Source of the DNA: Sipunculus nudus
Lineage: Eukaryota > Annelida > Sipuncula > Golfingiida > Sipunculidae
Direction: 5' to 3'
Assembly (NCBI GenBank): GCA_026874595.1
Contig: CM049308.1
Coordinates: 51,967,624 to 52,031,623 of the forward strand
Length of the DNA: 64,000 nucleotides
This document shows, one piece after another, positions 46,533 through 57,961 of this stretch. The position numbers and the translations under genes are program-made. Under the pieces are notes generated by a model. That model saw only the letters and a program-made list of their open reading frames with translations, searched no databases and was not told where the DNA came from. Position 1 is the first letter of the stretch. Every line of letters begins with the position of its first letter.

Positions 46533-47335
46533 TCATTTATTTGTTCTAAGATGAAGTGGGGCATCGTGATGGTAATTTGTGTGGAATACTTGGGTAGGTC
46601 TGTTCTTAAATAATTTTATAAATGGAGCTACCAAAACTGGTGAGCTTTGCAGAATCGCTTTCAAATTCTGAAATGCATTTTCACACTGAACATTCCATAC
46701 AAAATTTTGTTTCTTCTTTAACACTGAGGTGTAACAATGGACTTTGCTGAACTATCAGGACTACTATTACTGGGTGACTGTGCTTTAAACTTCTTTTGAC
46801 CATACTGATTTGCATTCGTGTTTGTGAATGACTGGTCGGATTTGCTAGAAAAGGACATTTTGTGTGTTAACGAATAATCATCAGCTAATTGAGCAGCAAT
46901 GTCAAGTGTGTCAGGACTTTTCTCATAAAGAGAAGTATTAACATCTGCGTTAATGCAGCGCTTAAATTCTTCAAGCAAAATCAACTGGCGCAAATTGTCA
47001 TAATCTTTCATTACATTTTTAGAACTATACCAGCGATCAAATAACTGCTCTTTTGTCCTTGCAAATTCGACGTAGGTCGGTTCTTTGCGCTTTTCCCCAT
47101 GTTCCGAATTTCTGGCGGTAAGCCTCCGGAACTCGTAACCTTTTAGGATTAACCGTTTAACCAGGTCATAGTCAGTAGCAGCTTCTACTTAAAGTTCTGT
47201 ATAAATTTCTCTGGCCTTGCCAGTCAATACACTTTGTAACAGCATAGTCAAATTTTCCTTAAGCCATTTTAAATTTTCAGCTACCTTATCAAAGTGTAAG
47301 AAATATTTTTGATTCAGTGAAACATGGGCAAGAAG
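46533..47335 (-). pseudogene. Ty3/Gypsy gag and RT/RNase H remnant, internally deleted
   Basis: Minus strand, from 47335: AHVSLNQKYFLHFDKVAENL, MLLQSVLTGKAREIYTEL then a stop, YVEFARTKEQLFDRW, DNLRQLILLEEFKRCI and AAQLADDYSLTHK, the capsid/SCAN-like order of gag in Gypsy elements. Directly after it (46724-46533) comes KKKQNFVWNVQCENAFQNL and LQSSPVLVAPF, the RT to RNase H junction (usual F-W-x2-EC-x2-AF-x-LK-x-L-SAPVL). The protease and most of RT are missing, so gag is joined to late pol by a large deletion. Confidence 0.75.
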
Positions 47336-47664
47336 TCACGGTGGAAGGCAGAATTGAATGTGTACGGAAATGTTTTATTTAAGTGAAATATGTGCTCGAT
47401 CGATTGTCAGTACCTGATTTCTGTGTTAAAACGGTCCTAAAAATGTAAGCTGTGCTTAATGAAAGCTAGTCAAGCGATATGTTTTTATAAACAACCGGGT
47501 ACGAGTCGTGTTAATGTAGGCGCAGATTAGTATTAACTTTGAGATGGCTTGTCGCTTGTATCCTCTCTCGCTTGAGAGATGGGACATTTGATCTCAGTTT
47601 TTAATATGAACAGGATTTATGACGTGCCATTGAAAGGTCCCAATATATTTAATTTTTTTTGCAG
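47336..47664. other. No feature seen
   Basis: Sequence between the Gypsy remnant and the next exon; possibly Gypsy leader or intron. Confidence 0.3.
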
Positions 47665-47869
47665 ATTAAAAGACCGAGAAAAGTGTGCCTGCAAGTGGGA
47701 ACTGCATGAGCTGTCGATCAAGGAAGATACTGGGATAACTGATGTGACTCTATGGAGACAGGCGACAGAAGCAGGGGAGTGCCTCGCTAGTGGTCAGACG
47801 GTTGAACTGGTGGATGAAGGGGCCAGATATTCCAAATACCACAATGCGGTGACTTTAAATGTGAATTAA
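47665..47869 (+). CDS. Candidate terminal exon, OB-fold-like
   Basis: Starts after a strong acceptor (TTTTTTTTGCAG) and ends in TAA. Reads KCACKWELHELSIKEDTG, ITDVTLWRQATEAGECL, GQTVELVDEGARYSKYHNAV. The G-I-x-V-TLW...L..GQ-V-L-x(6)-Y-x-Y...L pattern resembles an RPA-type OB-fold strand order, which suggests single-stranded nucleic-acid binding; this is an inference from pattern only. Host gene or transposon cannot be told. Confidence 0.4.
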
Positions 47870-48065
47870 GAAGATCAGATTATTGTGAGTAATACATTGT
47901 CTACCTGATCAAGACAGGAATGATTATTAACCTGGGTATATATTTAAATTAATATTTTGTCTATATTGTGGTAAGATAATGGGATGGGTATATTAATTTT
48001 TAGTTATTAATGCATTTGTTTCATAGTCAGTTGATTTCTCTCATTGTTCTCTTTCCTTTGGGTGA

Positions 48066-49430
48066 TTATTTTTTTCTGCTTGAAAGATTTTATAGTACAA
48101 ACGCGAAACCTGTACAGTTTGTTTATACTGTAATGTAGAACAGAAGGATTGCTAATTGAATGACGAGATACTTTTATAAGATTAGCATACACATTTGGAG
48201 TTGAAAAGAAGGGATAGTGGTAGAGGGATGAGTGTCTCGGTGATAAACTTATCACCGACATTACTGTAGAAGATGGGAGATATTATAATTAAAAGTAGTA
48301 GAAGTAGCAACTTGCATGTGATTAACCAATATTTGGCAGGTCTGACGTGTTTTGGTTTTTTTGGGGGGAGGGGGGGGGGAGGCGGAAATTGTCCAACCCT
48401 GCAGAAATGAAAAAATCCTACTGGTCCGGAAAAGTTCGGGGACGGGCAAGCCCAAAAATATGGTTTAAAAAGCTTTGTTTTTAGCTTGCGGGGACTAAAA
48501 GAAGAAGAGGTGGGGGTTGAGGTGGCAGTTCGGGATAGCTGGACCCTTTAAACAGCAATATGTATTAGCTTTTTAGTGTTTTGCAGCTTTTTCTTTCCTT
48601 TCTTGCGTTTCTAAGCCTCTTTTGATTTTGCTTAGAAATAGTTCTTTATATTACGCTTAGAAAAAGTTCTCTTTATATTACGCTAAAAAATGGTTCTTTA
48701 TATTGCAGCCTGTCCATTTTCCATCGCACAACATCATTACGGGAACGGTCGAAGGAGTTATATCAAGGAAGAACCAACTGAAGATCTGTGAGGACACCGG
48801 GAAGAGTATCTAAACCCTCAAGGTTGACACCGGTGTTATTCGGAGGGACCTGATGGTTGGCGAAGATCAGAATGCGGACCCTGAGAAAGCCTTTCTACAG
48901 AAAATTCAGTTTTGCTGCAGTAGAGTAATAAAAAACTACGAGATCGTATCTTTCGAAGTTCAGGAAAGACAGTAAAAAAGACCATTAGGTCGTAAAAATC
49001 GATTACTTTCAATAAATTGATTACCTTCAATAAAGTGGTGTGGACCATTTTTTCTAGTCGGTCGTATGCCTGGCATTTGGTATCTGCATGTGCATCGTGT
49101 ACAATTAAGTCTGGAAAATCGATTACTTTCAATAAATTGATTACTTTCAATAAGGTGGTTTGGACCATTTTTTCTTGTCCGGTGTATGCCTGGCATTTGG
49201 TATATGTCCATCGTGTACAGGTAACATTCATGAAAGTAGCTTTATATGATTGTGATGTGATGTTGTGATTGTGAAATGTTAGTTGGTGATCGTGTGTACG
49301 AAGTCTTCGGGGGCTTAGTATTTGTAACAGCCATGAAACCCGGAGAACTATATACCTAGAAGTACCTTTTCCTGACAGGTGGGAGGTTATCTATGGCATG
49401 TCCATTAGTTTCCAAATTTAAACGACCATG
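48066..49430 (+). repeat. ~1.2-kb dispersed repeat, copy 2
   Basis: Direct copy of 41490-42619 with extra pieces near 48325 and 48450. It also has a tandem duplication of a 120-bp segment, GATTACTTTCAATAAATTGA at 49001 and again at 49121, each followed by GGACCATTTTTTC and GTATGCCTGGCATTTGGTAT; copy 1 has that segment once. G-rich tract near 48363-48380 corresponds to the G16 run of copy 1. Confidence 0.85.
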
Positions 49431-50579
49431 ATCTTGTTCTAATCTTTTTTTTATGATTTTTATTCTGAGCCTATTTGTACAGGGCGAATTCTGGCACGAA
49501 GCGAGGATAGCCGGCAACGACATGATATGGAAGTAAAGATAAAATATTAATATTCACAATCAGAAAAGCAGAGAAGACGCTCTTGCTAAAGTTTGATAAC
49601 AAGGCCTACAGGCCTAATGCCAACCTGTGAAATGGGATGTACACCTGGTGTATGACTTCAGTACTGGCCATTAGGTTTCAAGACAATTGTAACATGTATA
49701 TGAAGAATGCAAGTCGTAAACATTTTTAAACTAGAACCAATAACAAATAACACGATGAAATACTTACAAAAGTGCGCACAGCACAAAAAAAGTAGTAGTG
49801 CCACCAGTCTTGTATATCATGAGCTATCCAAGATGTATTCATTTGACCAATTTCACGCTGAAATATCAAACCCCTCCTGAGAAATAAGCATGGGTATACA
49901 CTGTGTCCAAAATTATTGTAGATAGCTCCATCAGTCCTGTATACAACAGTGCTATCCGATAAGTTTAAATATACATAATTTCAGGTTAATATAACAAAGC
50001 AATTCTGAAAAATGAGCAGGAACATACAATGTGCTTTTAATTATGGGATGCTAGCAATACCTGAAGAGCGGGTGCATGATAATTTTATTTGTTTTATGGG
50101 TATTTTCTAACAATTCTTGCCAGTTAACGATACCTGCCACGCAATTGTAATCCAAATGTGGGCTATTTTGTTGAGTGATATCAGTTCATTTTAATTTCCA
50201 TCTCATACCTGCCATGCTTTCGAGCAAACAGGCTTCTTTTTGGTCAGCCACTTATACAAAATTGTTTCCTATTGGTCCATTAATTATTGTGCACTTGTTA
50301 AGTGGCCCTACATCTGGTATAAACTTCCATCCGTGAATGACAACAAGCGCACGTGTGCGGGCTAGACATGGAACACCGAGCTTGATCATGTTTATGATTG
50401 TTTTAGTTGTAATTAATTTTGTGTAATGAAATACATTTTAACATCCGATTGTGTGTCTTATTTGTTTGTGTTGACAAAATCAGACGTGAGGTCTCCACAG
50501 TTATGGTTTTTAATACAACTGAAGATCAGGATATTTTTTTATCTTTAATTGTGTTAATTTTTTATCAACTGATCTGTGA
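49431..50579. other. Unassigned sequence
   Basis: Two mildly similar stretches (CTATCCAAGATG.. near 49820 and CTATCCGATAAG.. near 49950, each followed by CTGAAAAATGAGC-like text) suggest a diverged duplication. No gene. Confidence 0.35.
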
Positions 50580-50877
50580 TTGGTTACGTCTCATCTATCA
50601 AGAACCACCAAAATGTGTTGCGTGAAGTGTGACAAGTCTTTCATTCAAAAACAAGGAGGTTATAACTGGAAACTCCTGTCAAGTCGAGAGAAAAATGGGA
50701 TAACCGCACGTAGTTTTATGGAAATGATAGGGACTGAGAGCCAGAGGGGCCAGAAAAATTGATGAAAAACAGTACATCTGCCCAGACTGTTTCCCATATT
50801 TGGCAAAGTTTTGGGAAGACGCCAAGGGAAGATTCGTTGGAAAAGAATTTCACCAGAAGCGACCGCTGTCACTAGTG
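50580..50877 (+). pseudogene. C2C2 zinc-module exon ending at a donor
   Basis: Reads MCCVKCDKSFIQKQGGYNWK (50613 on), EKNGITARSFMEMIG, then after one extra G near 50750 ARKIDEKQYICPDCFPYLA, KFWEDAKGRFVGKEFHQKR, closing at ACTAGT/GTAAGTA (50878). C-x2-C at both ends of a 60-residue module matches the plan of the 44430 exon. With one single-base insertion in a G run it could be an assembly error rather than a true break. Confidence 0.5.
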
Positions 50878-51088
50878 TAAGTATATTTACAAAAAATAAA
50901 ATTAAAATAATACACACGCAACAATATAATGTTAAAATTTTCCAAATTATTTTTAACTGTGGCATTTAACTTACCATTTATAAAGAACATTCAACTTTAC
51001 AAGAATGCTTGCCAGATATGTGATGTTTATATATTGCCACCAATTATATTTGAAATACCTAAAGAGTATGTGTCTGTTATTTATGTGG

Positions 51089-51150
<62 letters not shown>

Positions 51151-51255
51151 AAATCAAGCAGGCTACATTGGTAGCATTATATTAACATCATCTATGTTTT
51201 TGGAGTATGTCTTTGTAATCTTTGACCTAAATAAGGTCATACATGGCCACATATG

Positions 51256-51293
<38 letters not shown>

Positions 51294-51721
51294 CATAAGT
51301 CTTAAAATGGACATGAGGCCCCATGTTGTCCTTCCATTTTTACCAAGCCTGCCCAGTGTTCCCTTTAAAACACGTTTCGGTGTTCATTTGTAAACAGGAT
51401 GTTTTCTAATAACCACGTGGCGTTTATATTACATGAACGCCTAAGGTGTTGAAAAATAAACACTGGTGTTTTAACATCAACACCTGAACGGGTTTTTCAG
51501 CTTGAGCCAAGTTTAAAACACCAAAAGCCATTTATCCCTGAAGTGACGTTTATCCTTCAACACCTGATGGATTAAACAAAGGGGGTTAACTTTAGTCGAT
51601 CTCTTTCAATGTTAATGCTATCTGGAACCATATCACAATATGGACTGAATGGAGAGTCACTTCATACCACTCGAACATGTTCTCACCTGAAACATTAAAA
51701 ATAACACAGGCAATGAAATAC
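50878..51721. other. Microsatellites and a palindrome-rich stretch
   Basis: (TA)27 at 51091-51144 and (AT)n at 51259-51291, the latter within an inverted ACATATGTAAAT..ATTTACAT frame. At 51350-51600 GGTGTTGAAAAATAAAC and GTTTATCCTTCAACACC, with CTGGTGTTTTAA and TTTAAAACACC inside, form nested inverted repeats, likely a MITE remnant. Confidence 0.55.
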
Positions 51722-52199
51722 ATGTGAAACATTTATTTTGTCGGTTTGATGTTTTCTTTTACCAAATTTTATCTTTGTCGAGTTGGTGAGAAAACTGTAT
51801 TCAGTGTTTTACTTTCTTTCCAAGGTATAAAACGGTAGACCTACTGTTGCTATAGAACAAGAATTGGTGAATGGCATCCGACGTAGCTTATGCATGTAAT
51901 GAAGTAGTATACATACGAGTATGTAAATGCCATGCCAAAATGTTATATTTTGGCAGGGAAGTGAAAAATATGAGAACCATTTATTTTGTTTATTTGTTTT
52001 CTTTAACCAAAGTTTATTCAGTTTTTAAGAAAACTGAACCCAATTCTTTCCCTTCTCCTGAAGGTATGGCTCTCCAATTACATACTGTTATAACAGACCA
52101 AGAATATGAGAGTGGCACCTGAGGTAGCTCAGCCATGTTATGTAAAACATACATACATTATGTAAATGGCCTGCCGAAATGTCATATTTTGGCAGGGAA
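51722..52199. repeat. Diverged 239-bp tandem duplication
   Basis: Both units contain ACCATTTATTTTGT-like, AAACTG, AAGGTATGGC/AAGGTATAAA, GTAGCTTATG/GTAGCTCAGCC and end ATATTTTGGCAGGGAA (51960 and 52199). Confidence 0.7.
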
Positions 52200-52326
52200 G
52201 TATAACAGAGTCTGCAACAGTGACGCACTCTACGATTGTGGCTTCCTCTGTACTGACCAGCAGCCTAGGGGCCGCCTCGTTCCACTCCTCTGAGTGGACA
52301 GCTTCAAGCTGGTCTGGGCTCAGGTC
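52200..52326 (-). CDS. Candidate exon, unknown protein
   Basis: Minus strand, after a TATTTTACAG acceptor (exon 5' end 52326): DLSPDQLEAVHSEEWNEAAP, RLLVSTEEATIVECVTVADS, then into the tandem repeat at 52199, where it loses coding look. No family recognised. Confidence 0.35.
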
Positions 52327-52576
52327 CTGTAAAATAAGAAAATAAAAATAAATACAAGACAATTAAGGGACCCATGGGTCTCGGACCTCATTTGAAATTT
52401 TAAAATTTAGCAAATGCATTTTCGATATATTAAGAAATTTATATTTTTATTTTTTTTACACATCGCCTAGCTATTTTGTGTGAATCAAATACTATATATA
52501 TGAAAGCAAGACAAACTAGAATCTCAGCTAACTGACAAGGCCTCATTCAAAAGAACTGTATTTATGGGTGGTAACA

Positions 52577-53757
52577 GTAACAAGTATTCATGAAATAATC
52601 GTTCTAACATGGATGTATATCTGTACATATGTCTCTTGTTCAAGTTATAAATTTGATCAAGAGAGGTATGTAGTACATGTTAAAGTCTGTAAAAATCAGA
52701 AAAAAATACAAGTGGCGCCTCCACTTTTTGGGGAACTGACAAATCTACTCATAGTCAATATTCAAGGCAAGATTTTGATTATTCTAGGAGGTACTTACAA
52801 GCCCCATAGCTTTGGAGATATAGGCCGAAGCGACCTAATTTCAGGTTTCCATGAGTTTTTAGGGTCTTAATAGTTTTCCATACTTGAACAAGTAGGATAT
52901 GGCAATTTGATCCTTATTTGAAATTTTTTATCCTTATTTGAAATCAACATAAAATATCATGTTGAATATACAATTATTATCTTATACATTTTTTGGAACA
53001 TTTATGGTTTTGTCTAATTTATTTCAGAACTCCACTCCCAAAATACTCTAATAATGTTAATCATTTTTCATTAACTTGTGATACCTAGATCATCCATGAT
53101 AATACGACAGGTTGCGGCAGATGATAGTTCCCTTATGGTTCCTAAATTCTACAATGTCACCACTGGGTAACAAGTATTCATGAAATAATCGTTCTAACAT
53201 GGATGTATATCTGTACATATGTCTCTTGTTCAAGTTATAAATTTGATCAAGAGAGGTATGTAGTACATGTTAAAGTCTGTAAAAATCAGAAAAAAATACA
53301 AGTGGCGCCTCCACTTTTTGGGGAACTGACAAATCAACTCATAGTCAATGTTCAAGGCAAGATTTTGATTATTCTAGGAGGTACTTACAAGCCCCATAGC
53401 TTTGGAGATATAGGCCGAAGCGACCTAATTTCAGGTTTCCATGAGTTTTTAGGGTCTTAATTAGTTTTCCATACTTGAACAAGTAGGATATGGCAATTTG
53501 ATCCTTATTTGAAATTTTTTATCCTTATTTGAAATCAACATAAAATATCATGTTGAATATACAATTATTATCTTATACATTTTTTGGAACATATATGGTT
53601 TTGTCTAATTTATTTCAGAACTCCACTCCCAAAATACTCTAATAATGTTAATCATTTTTCATTAACTTGTGATACCTAGATCATCCATGATAATACGACA
53701 GGTTGCGGCAGATGATAGTTCCCTTATGGTTCCTAAATTCTACAATGTCACCACTGG
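52577..53757 (+). repeat. Recent 590-bp tandem duplication of a pearl-related core
   Basis: Units 52577-53166 and 53167-53757 differ at only a handful of bases. Each holds AAGTGGCGCCTCCAC, GGGGAACTGACAAATC, GGAGGTACTTACAAGCCCCA and TAGCTTTGGAGATATAGGCC, then ACCTAATTTCAGGTTTCC, clearly related to the 335-bp units at 2690-5700. The paired open frames 52568-52870 and 53203-53460 are repeat-derived. Confidence 0.9.
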
Positions 53758-54930
53758 GATATACTGCGAACATTCATGTACAATTATGCTAAAACAACAA
53801 AGACCCTATACCAACCTGAATTTACCTTATTTATCTGGTTCTAATAATAGTTACATGTAAACCTATTTAAAGCAGTAAATTCTTGCTTGGTATCTCTGAG
53901 AATCGTGTTTAAAATTTCATAAGGATCCACCAACAACTTTTCAGATTATCAATCATAACATTAGGGTACAGTGTGTCAAAATTCAGAGTGTGTAAAAACC
54001 TAAAATTAATCTGAACAGTAAAGGGAATGTTTTGTTAGAACCTAATACAAACAGGAAAGTGGTTGCTCCTTTCCCCATGGCGTACCCTGTCGCTTGTTCC
54101 AAGAACTAGAAAGTGCTGTCAGACAGCTCTTCCTGAAAATATATTAGATATTTTCTTCAGGCTTTTACTTCCTGTCATTAGAAAACAGTGACCCATGGAC
54201 TATGATGCCCAGCTGAGTATACGATGGTATTTTGACCTAACATCTGCAGAATTTCAGGATTATATGTATAAATCAATCCCTCCTGAAAAATAAGCAGGGA
54301 CATACACATGGCAAAAAGCAATATTTATTTATGTTCATAAATTGTATGTGACATATTTATTTCATGTACTCTGAGAAATGTAAATAAATTATATAAATTA
54401 CATGAAACTTTTTTTCAAGCACAACTTACTGCACAGATTACATGAAACATTTTTTTTTTCATGTTCATACATGACAGATAGCTGTAATGTCATGTAATCA
54501 TTCAAAGTATTACCACTAGTTAACTTGCAGATTGTGGGAATCTGATCAGTGTTTTACATCCATGAATATGAGATAACTGGTATATATGCATTGATAAATT
54601 CTTTATTCTGCTTTGATTTTTAGTTCACTGTATGCATGTGCATGCATCCATTGCAACAAGGGTGGTATAGGATCCCTTTCCTGCGTCAGGACTTTAATTC
54701 AATCAGGTCCCATACAACAAGCATTACTTAGTAAATGATATAATTATTGATATATGTACTTTGAATGTTATAAATTAGTTGTTTTTGAAAAAATGCGATT
54801 AATATCTTTTTTTAATTTATATTTATAGAAACCAGTCAATTTATAAACAAATGAACAAGCTGAAATTGGGAATATAACTGCAATAACAACCATTCAATGT
54901 TATAAATATGGCATTTAATGCATAACAAAT
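53758..54930. other. AT-rich, no gene seen
   Basis: Contains two similar ATTACATGAAAC(A)TTTTTTTT stretches near 54400 and 54440. Nothing else recognised. Confidence 0.35.
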
Positions 54931-54936
54931 ATTTTT

Positions 54937-55209
54937 TTGAAGACCAGATTTCCTGTCAGTGAAGAAGATATGCGTAAGGTGAAGAGGGGGCTCTACGCCT
55001 TTGCTGGTTTTTCAAATGTTTTGTCATGGACACATGTGAGAATTGATAAGGCTCACGACGACGAGCATCTGTATGTGAATAGGATCGGCTACCACAGTGT
55101 CAACGTACAGGATGAAACTCCAATCATGTATTTGTATGGATATGTTTGCAAAGCTACTTTTAAAAGGAGCAGAGATGTTAAAATTTCGATGTTTTTAAAT
55201 GTAAACTGA
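54937..55209 (+). pseudogene. HARBI1-like transposase fragment
   Basis: Reads RFPVSEEDMRKVKRGLYAFA, GFSNVL then SWTHVRI, DDEHLYVNRIGYHSVNVQ. This is the stretch round the first catalytic Asp of HARBI1-like transposases, where GFPNVVGAIDGTH-RI is usual. The GAIDG segment with the Asp is lost by a short in-frame deletion. After NVQ the similarity stops at a possible exon edge. A fragment of a different Harbinger lineage from the 33103 element. Confidence 0.75.
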
Positions 55210-55641
55210 CATTCTGGCAGTTAAATATTGTAAGGGTAAAGGATATATGGCTAAAGTTTCTTCCAGCTGGTTAGATGTACTTTTACTGGAAAAGTAGAAC
55301 CTTCAACTAATAGCTTACACGCGGAGGCCGCCGAATCACCATAAGGCCAGTCTTAAAAACAAAATTATTTGTGGTTTCACTCAACCAAATAGAAATAATC
55401 CGTGAGGAAGGCAAGATTATTTTTTTATAAAGAACATTTTCATGAGTATTTATTGGCATCCAATCAATATTGTCCGTCTGGTTACGGGTTAATATTCAAG
55501 AAAAAAAAGAGAAATACTTGAAATTAAAGATTTATTTGAAAGATATACAAAAACACACTGCTTTAACGAAATATGCGAATCAAATTTCTCATTTATTTAC
55601 TTTTTGCTCTTTTCGCCAACAATTGATGCCCTTTTTACGGA
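55210..55641. other. No feature seen
   Basis: Nothing recognised. Confidence 0.35.
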
Positions 55642-55787
55642 TTAGTGTCCTATTGAAAGCTGGATTCCACACATTGGCAAGACTGTCTTTAACTGCTTTT
55701 TGAGCTCTTTATCTACAGTTCCACCGTCTCTACCACAGTGAGCACAGAGGTGCATGGAGGACAAGTCGGAAGAGTAGTAAGCCTTCT
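55642..55787 (-). CDS. Candidate C2C-type exon, unknown protein
   Basis: Minus strand after an ATAACAG acceptor (exon 5' end 55787): SSMHLCAHCGRDGGTVDKE, LKKQLKTVLPMCGIQL. C-x2-C followed by K-x-VLP-x-C recalls zinc modules in transposon-related proteins. Stop at 55642. No close family recognised. Confidence 0.35.
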
Positions 55788-56485
55788 CTGTTATTATATA
55801 AATTATTATCAAATGGTTTAAAACATTCAGTTTTATCATTATATCGTAACAATGGTGTTCGGGTTTATAAAAGTATAAGATTATGCAAACATCATGAGAG
55901 AACACATACACGTGTTGGTATCACTTTGTTTGTCTAATATGACGGTTCCATTTTATATCAGAAATGATCGCTCTGGTTAAGATTTCAGGAAATAATAAGA
56001 TTCCACATATTATAACAGACACATGTATTAAACATACCAGGTCGTCGCTATAGCTCAGTAGATTGAAGCTCGGATCTAATTAAATTGTGGGAGAACAATC
56101 TTTATGAATAAAGGATATATTTAATAATATTCCGTGTGTGTAGTAATATATGATATGAATATATATATATGTATTCAGTGAAAAGAAATGTGAATGCCTA
56201 CACGAGAAAACGTACTTGTTTAATTATATTGATTTTTCTGTTTAATGGGCACGTCATGTTGAACCTTATTTTCATACGAGTCATATACAAAGGCTGAAAT
56301 CATACCATTTTGTGAGACATCAACATAACATAAAGCACTCTTAGGCTTTGAAGGCTGTGACACCAGCAGTAGGAAGCTTGTTTTTAGTGACTCTTTGTCA
56401 TTTGAAATTTTCTTTCATGAAATATTGGTATAACGCTTTATAATAAATGAAATATTGGTATAACGTTTTATAAATAAAATTGTAA
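55788..56485. other. No gene seen
   Basis: GTCGCTATAGCTCAGTAG near 56042 resembles both a tRNA A box and the pearl-like 3' end; no full tRNA or SINE can be built. ATGAAATATTGGTATAACG is repeated near 56415 and 56448. Confidence 0.35.
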
Positions 56486-56650
56486 TTGACAATCAATGGA
56501 GACCGGTCTATCAAAAATATTCCTGCATTGGGTTTGTCAGTATCACGTGGTTCATGGGATATCCAGGGCATTGAAATGTACAACCAAACTTGTATTTATG
56601 CCTCTGATAAGATCAGTTGTATGATGTTTTTGTTATGGTTCCTTTCGCAG

Positions 56651-56920
56651 CAACAACAAGGGCCAGTTTTACCTCACACGGCACAGATGATTGGTCCAAG
56701 AGACGAAGATGACGATATTTCCGAGTGTGGGAGTTATATCCAACCAAATTTTGAATGGATCATGGAAAATGAAACGTCTGAGGATGAGTCCGATGAGGGA
56801 GAGGACAGTGATGTGATTAGCTGTAGCTCAGGAGATGAGATGCATGGCAACAGTGAGGCATCTCGAGGATCTAGACATATATCCCTCAGTGACATGATCT
56901 CTGAACTTTTTTTTATTTGA
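56651..56920 (+). CDS. Candidate exon, acidic protein
   Basis: Starts after a TTTCGCAG acceptor: QQQQGPVLPHTAQMIGPR, then strongly acidic DEDDDISECGSYIQPNF, ETSEDESDEGEDSDVIS, and LSDMISEL to a stop. Lies just upstream of a LINE endonuclease remnant, so it could be the LINE's first open reading frame or N-terminal part. No family recognised. Confidence 0.35.
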   Translation, partial: QQQGPVLPHTAQMIGPRDEDDDISECGSYIQPNFEWIMENETSEDESDEGEDSDVISCSSGDEMHGNSEASRGSRHISLSDMISELFFI

Positions 56921-56959
56921 ACTTTATCTCATTACATACTGTGTAGCGAGTGCCACTGT

Positions 56960-57470
56960 AAGGAAGCTTACTGCCTGTCTCATTAACATTAAAAGCCTCT
57001 CCCGAAACAAGATTCAACTATTAAAATCAGATATTGTTACATATATTGATCTTATATGTATCGCAGAATGCAACTTATATACAAACACAAATCATTATCT
57101 TGATCTTTTGGGCTTACGCCCAATTTTTCGGCATGAACGCAGAATTGGTGTCGGGCAGGAGTAGCAGTTTATGCAAAACATGACTTCTATATAAACACCG
57201 TTGTCACTTTGAAAATAAAAAAAATGATACCGAAACCAGTTAAAAATATCAAAATATTTTGGTTGGACCTTCAAATTAAATCTAGATTCTGTTAACTTGA
57301 TACATGTTACAGACTGCCTTATGCCCAGGCGTCAGTTTGGTCATGTTTTCAGGGAAACGTAGATGAGATACGCACTTGAGGCTTCTATAAAATTATGTAA
57401 ATAGGCGATTTAAAATCCCAATCCAGCGACGTATAATAATACCAAACTAGATTCTTTTTGTAAATCGTAC
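56960..57470 (+). pseudogene. LINE endonuclease domain remnant (CR1/Jockey-like)
   Basis: Reads INIKSLSRNKIQLLKSDIVT, YIDLICIAECNLYTNT, LGLRPIFRHERRIGVGQE (GGGVA box decayed), then IFWLDLQIKSRF and DTCYRLPYAQASVWSCF, the W-x-L...YR-P motif, and IGDLKSQ near the GDFN position. This is the start of an APE endonuclease as in CR1/L2/Jockey-type LINEs. Frameshifted and followed by a C14 run (57472-57485); no RT downstream. Confidence 0.6.
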
Positions 57471-57833
57471 ACCCCCCCCCCCCCCTCCCCGGCATCACTG
57501 AGAACAATGCGACCCTGCATCCTAAATCCAATTTTTACCACTTATGCAAGTTTTATTAAATGTATCCTTCCCCCCGCGAGATAATAATGATCATTGCTCA
57601 TTTTCTGAGAGATCTAAGTAAACAAAAGATCAATGAGTATAGAATGGATGTACTCACAGCCCGACTCCGATAAATACCGCCGAGTGTTACCACCATAGTC
57701 TTATTTTTTTTTTTGTGGCTGGTTTAAGGAGGGGTGTACCGGTGTTGGAGGGATGTTCTATTGTTAGGGGAGCGTACTCGTGATGGCTGGATGTACTTGT
57801 GTTGGACTCACTTATGTTGATCTTGTCTTCCAG
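57471..57833. other. No gene seen
   Basis: C14 run at 57472-57485 and nothing else recognised. Confidence 0.35.
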
Positions 57834-57961
57834 CTCAGAGAACTAGATTACGTCACTGGTTCCTGGAGTTGGCGGGGTTACTCTTTCACTTTTGAACGTG
57901 CGGCATCCACATGTCTACAGGATCTTCCAGAGCCTGAACCCTGTCGTGTTGTACAGATTAG
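57834..57961 (+). CDS. Candidate internal exon, unknown protein
   Basis: Bounded by a TCTTCCAG acceptor and a GATTAG/GTAATT donor. Reads LRELDYVTGSWSWRGYSFTF and RAASTCLQDLPEPEPCRVV. Open throughout with no stop and protein-like. May belong with 59758 and 60110 as one gene; a hAT MITE sits between. Confidence 0.4.

Noticed and set aside
12491-51291. Long AT microsatellites as origins or promoters
   Set aside because: They are ordinary dinucleotide repeats scattered through the window with no supporting context.
52568-53460. Two nearly identical 85-100-codon proteins
   Set aside because: They come from the 590-bp tandem duplication of a pearl-related core, not from a gene pair.
56038-56080. 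tRNA or SINE head (A-box-like GCTATAGCTCAGTAG)
   Set aside because: No B box, no cloverleaf; also resembles the pearl-like 3' end sequence.
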